Assembly: GCA_964035545.1 (NCBI GenBank)
Contig: OZ037765.1
Span: 22,935,004-22,999,003, forward strand
Source: Bugula neritina
Lineage: Eukaryota; Bryozoa; Gymnolaemata; Cheilostomatida; Bugulidae
DNA: 64,000 nucleotides
Direction of reading: 5' to 3'
Each line of letters begins with the position of its first letter. Within the stretch, counting starts at the first letter, position 1. The notes beneath the pieces are model-generated. The model did not search any database. It was not told where the DNA came from and worked only from the letters and a program-made list of their open reading frames with translations. The position numbers and the translations under genes were made by a program. Shown here one piece after another: positions 63,381-64,000 of this stretch.

Positions 63381-64000
63381 CAAATTGACTTAGCAGTTTT
63401 TATTAGTAATTTCTAATAATCCTGCTGTGATCAACATAAGTATGTTCTGTTCTATTTATCTTAACTGCAATTATAATTTAGTGCATGATTATATGTAGTG
63501 TTTACTGAGGTTTATTTCCATATGAATAAAACCCAAGCTGGTTTGTGTAAGCATTATAATTTGCATATGACTGGATTACATTAAATAAATTGGTGAAGCT
63601 AAAATGTAACAGCATATTTTTTTCGCACTCCATTTATGTAATATTAGATATTGCAGTTTACAATCATTAGCTAGGACTTGCTGTAGTTGAAGAAAGTAAC
63701 ATTCCGTTTGTGGAGTTTGAACTCTGCAACATAATTAACCGTATTCGTAGCTGTTTGATTTTCCAATTTAATATTATATTGCTTGATCGTCTATGTCAGC
63801 ATATTTTGTTGTCAAAATTGCCATTTTTGTTAGAATAAAGTCTGTGTAGACAACCTAAGCTATAGTACAGATTATTCTAATATAACTTATTACTATAGGC
63901 CTAGATCTAAAAATAATTATAACCTTTGATGAATCTGAAAACTAATAATTTTTATTTGGAGCATTTAAAGATATTTTCACCATAAACAAATATATAGGTG
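63381..64000. other. Non-coding flank after the satellite
   Basis: Ordinary AT-rich sequence with no feature recognised. The satellite homology fades out around 63380-63410. Confidence 0.5.

Noticed and set aside
1-64000. CRISPR arrays, operons, rRNA or intact tRNA genes, prophage or virus genes
   Set aside because: None was seen. The direct repeats present are satellites and microsatellites without unique spacers, and genes are intron-rich and singly arranged.

Overview
The window is AT-rich animal nuclear DNA. It carries spliced genes with GT-AG introns and long non-coding stretches full of simple repeats, and no operons, ribosomal RNA or recognisable tRNAs. The gene families (ashwin, an FBXL6-type F-box/LRR protein, LRRIQ1, a TRPV-like channel, and a ZAD-like zinc-finger protein) point to a bilaterian invertebrate. 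A lophotrochozoan, perhaps a bryozoan or mollusc, is my guess from gene content and base composition only.

Layout. 1-1.8 kb: simple-repeat tract with a 151-bp satellite. 1.8-3.3 kb (+): three-exon ashwin homologue. 4.7-9.4 kb (-): eight-exon FBXL6-like gene, tail to tail with ashwin. 9.4-13.9 kb: non-coding, with microsatellites. 13.9-21.5 kb (-): six-exon ZAD-like protein with C2HC/C2H2 fingers separated by AT-hook-like linkers; a possible 5' UTR exon lies near 25.2 kb. 25.3-28.6 kb: nothing coding seen. 29.9-44.9 kb (+): 25-exon LRRIQ1 homologue with a complete start-to-stop model of 1661 codons, holding a MITE-like element in one intron. 45.6-56.1 kb (-): about 15-exon ankyrin-rich TRPV-like channel, tail to tail with LRRIQ1. 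56.1-64 kb: non-coding, with a G-run, TAG/TAC islands, a hairpin element, a 15-bp minisatellite and a 671/770-bp higher-order satellite.

Exon boundaries were set by hand from GT/AG sites, reading-phase continuity and family similarity. For all five genes the coding exons sum to a multiple of three with one open frame, which is strong internal support. The genes do not form a pathway. LRRIQ1 is associated with cilia in other animals and TRPV-like channels are often sensory, but no functional link follows from the sequence. The points most worth a second look are the zinc-finger protein's alternating finger/AT-hook layout, the long ankyrin array on a TRPV-type pore with a possible 9-nt microexon and a decayed exon copy, the intronic MITE, and the two satellite systems.
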